DNA from: an uncultured Bacillota bacterium
GTDB taxonomy: Bacteria; Bacillota_I; Bacilli_A; Izemoplasmatales; UBA1188
Assembly (NCBI GenBank): GCA_937907585.1
Contig: CALCVH010000032.1
Span: 1-7,092 of the forward strand
Length of the DNA stretch: 7,092 nucleotides
Reading direction: 5' to 3'
The position numbers were made by a program, and so were the translations under genes. Position 1 is the first letter of the stretch; each line of letters begins with the position of its first letter. The notes under the pieces are model-generated. The model had not been told where the DNA came from. It ran no database searches and saw nothing but the letters and a program-made list of their open reading frames with translations. Shown piece by piece: positions 7,001-7,092 of this stretch.

Positions 7001-7092
7001 ATATATTCTGTTCAATTAATCTGATAGCTTCTTTACATAAAGGAAGCTTATCATTACCGAATAGTTCATCTAGATATGCGCAGATATTATCA
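6999..7092 (-). CDS. 3' end of an unidentified upstream gene (partial)
   Basis: Reading the minus strand from 7091, an open frame of 30 codons ends at TAG (7001-6999). Its last residues read LPLCKEAIRLIEQNI, a hydrophilic stretch that looks like an amphipathic C-terminal helix. The rest of the gene lies outside the window, and I do not recognise the protein. The frame is supported mainly by context: the stop falls exactly before the next gene, and the final G of TAG is the first G of that gene's AGGGGG ribosome binding site. Only 10 bases separate the stop from the next ATG. This spacing is typical of one operon with translational coupling, so the upstream product is probably co-expressed with the two repeat proteins. 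A chance open frame of 30 codons is possible, but the coding-like composition and the tight junction make a real gene likely. Confidence 0.7.
   Translation of the reverse strand, partial: DNICAYLDELFGNDKLPLCKEAIRLIEQNI

Noticed and set aside
6989..7015. TTG start at 7015 giving nine extra N-terminal residues on the first repeat protein
   Set aside because: The extension would encode the SD sequence itself, overlaps the upstream gene and starts with a weaker codon. ATG at 6988 has a well-spaced SD and gives a typical MKK-hydrophobic N-terminus.
1..7092. Alternative genetic code (TGA as Trp) because of the AT-rich, mollicute-like composition
   Set aside because: The long frames are open under the standard bacterial code and all their Trp codons are TGG; the visible stops are TAG and TAA. 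There is no sign of TGA read as sense.

Overview
The window is an AT-rich segment (roughly one third G+C by eye) in which all genes lie on the minus strand, so it is read from right to left. It looks like an accessory surface-protein operon of a low-GC Gram-positive-type bacterium (Bacillota, or a Bacilli/Mycoplasmatota relative). The reasons are strong AGGAGG/AGGGGG ribosome binding sites, AGA/TTA/CTA-rich codon use, and domain families common in such genomes. All Trp codons in the two long frames must be TGG and no TGA is needed as a sense codon, which argues against a mycoplasma-type code 4. The species cannot be named from this sequence.

Layout, in transcription order. (1) Positions 7092-6999 hold the last 30 codons of an upstream gene whose identity I cannot recognise. 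(2) Its TAG stop runs directly into the ribosome binding site of a 1225-residue protein (6988-3311). This protein has an N-terminal membrane segment followed by about 14 tandem Ig-like beta-sandwich repeats of the YDG/MBG kind: six YDG-type units, five shorter 'NAGTYTV...NYxW' units, then three YDG-like units. (3) After a 52-base gap with a perfect AAGGAGG, a second gene of the same kind starts at 3258 and stays open to position 1. This gives 1086 residues with no stop in the window, so its C-terminus is missing. It has a very basic cytoplasmic tail, one membrane segment and about 11 further Ig-like repeats.

Neither protein shows an enzymatic domain, a lipobox or, for the complete one, an LPXTG-type sorting signal. 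The simplest reading is a pair of membrane-tethered, outward-facing filamentous or stalk proteins made from one transcript. They could act in adhesion, as spacers, or as parts of an envelope or surface layer, but the sequence itself does not show which.

The main oddities are: a 10-base tandem duplication over the start of the second gene, which creates a competing 5-codon reading frame and two possible start/SD spacings; a 219-base tandem domain duplication whose 37-codon core carries only synonymous changes; a recurring D-x4-D-V-T motif that marks a subset of domains in both proteins; and the mixing of two repeat classes in one protein. I see no RNA gene, mobile element, CRISPR array, promoter or terminator.
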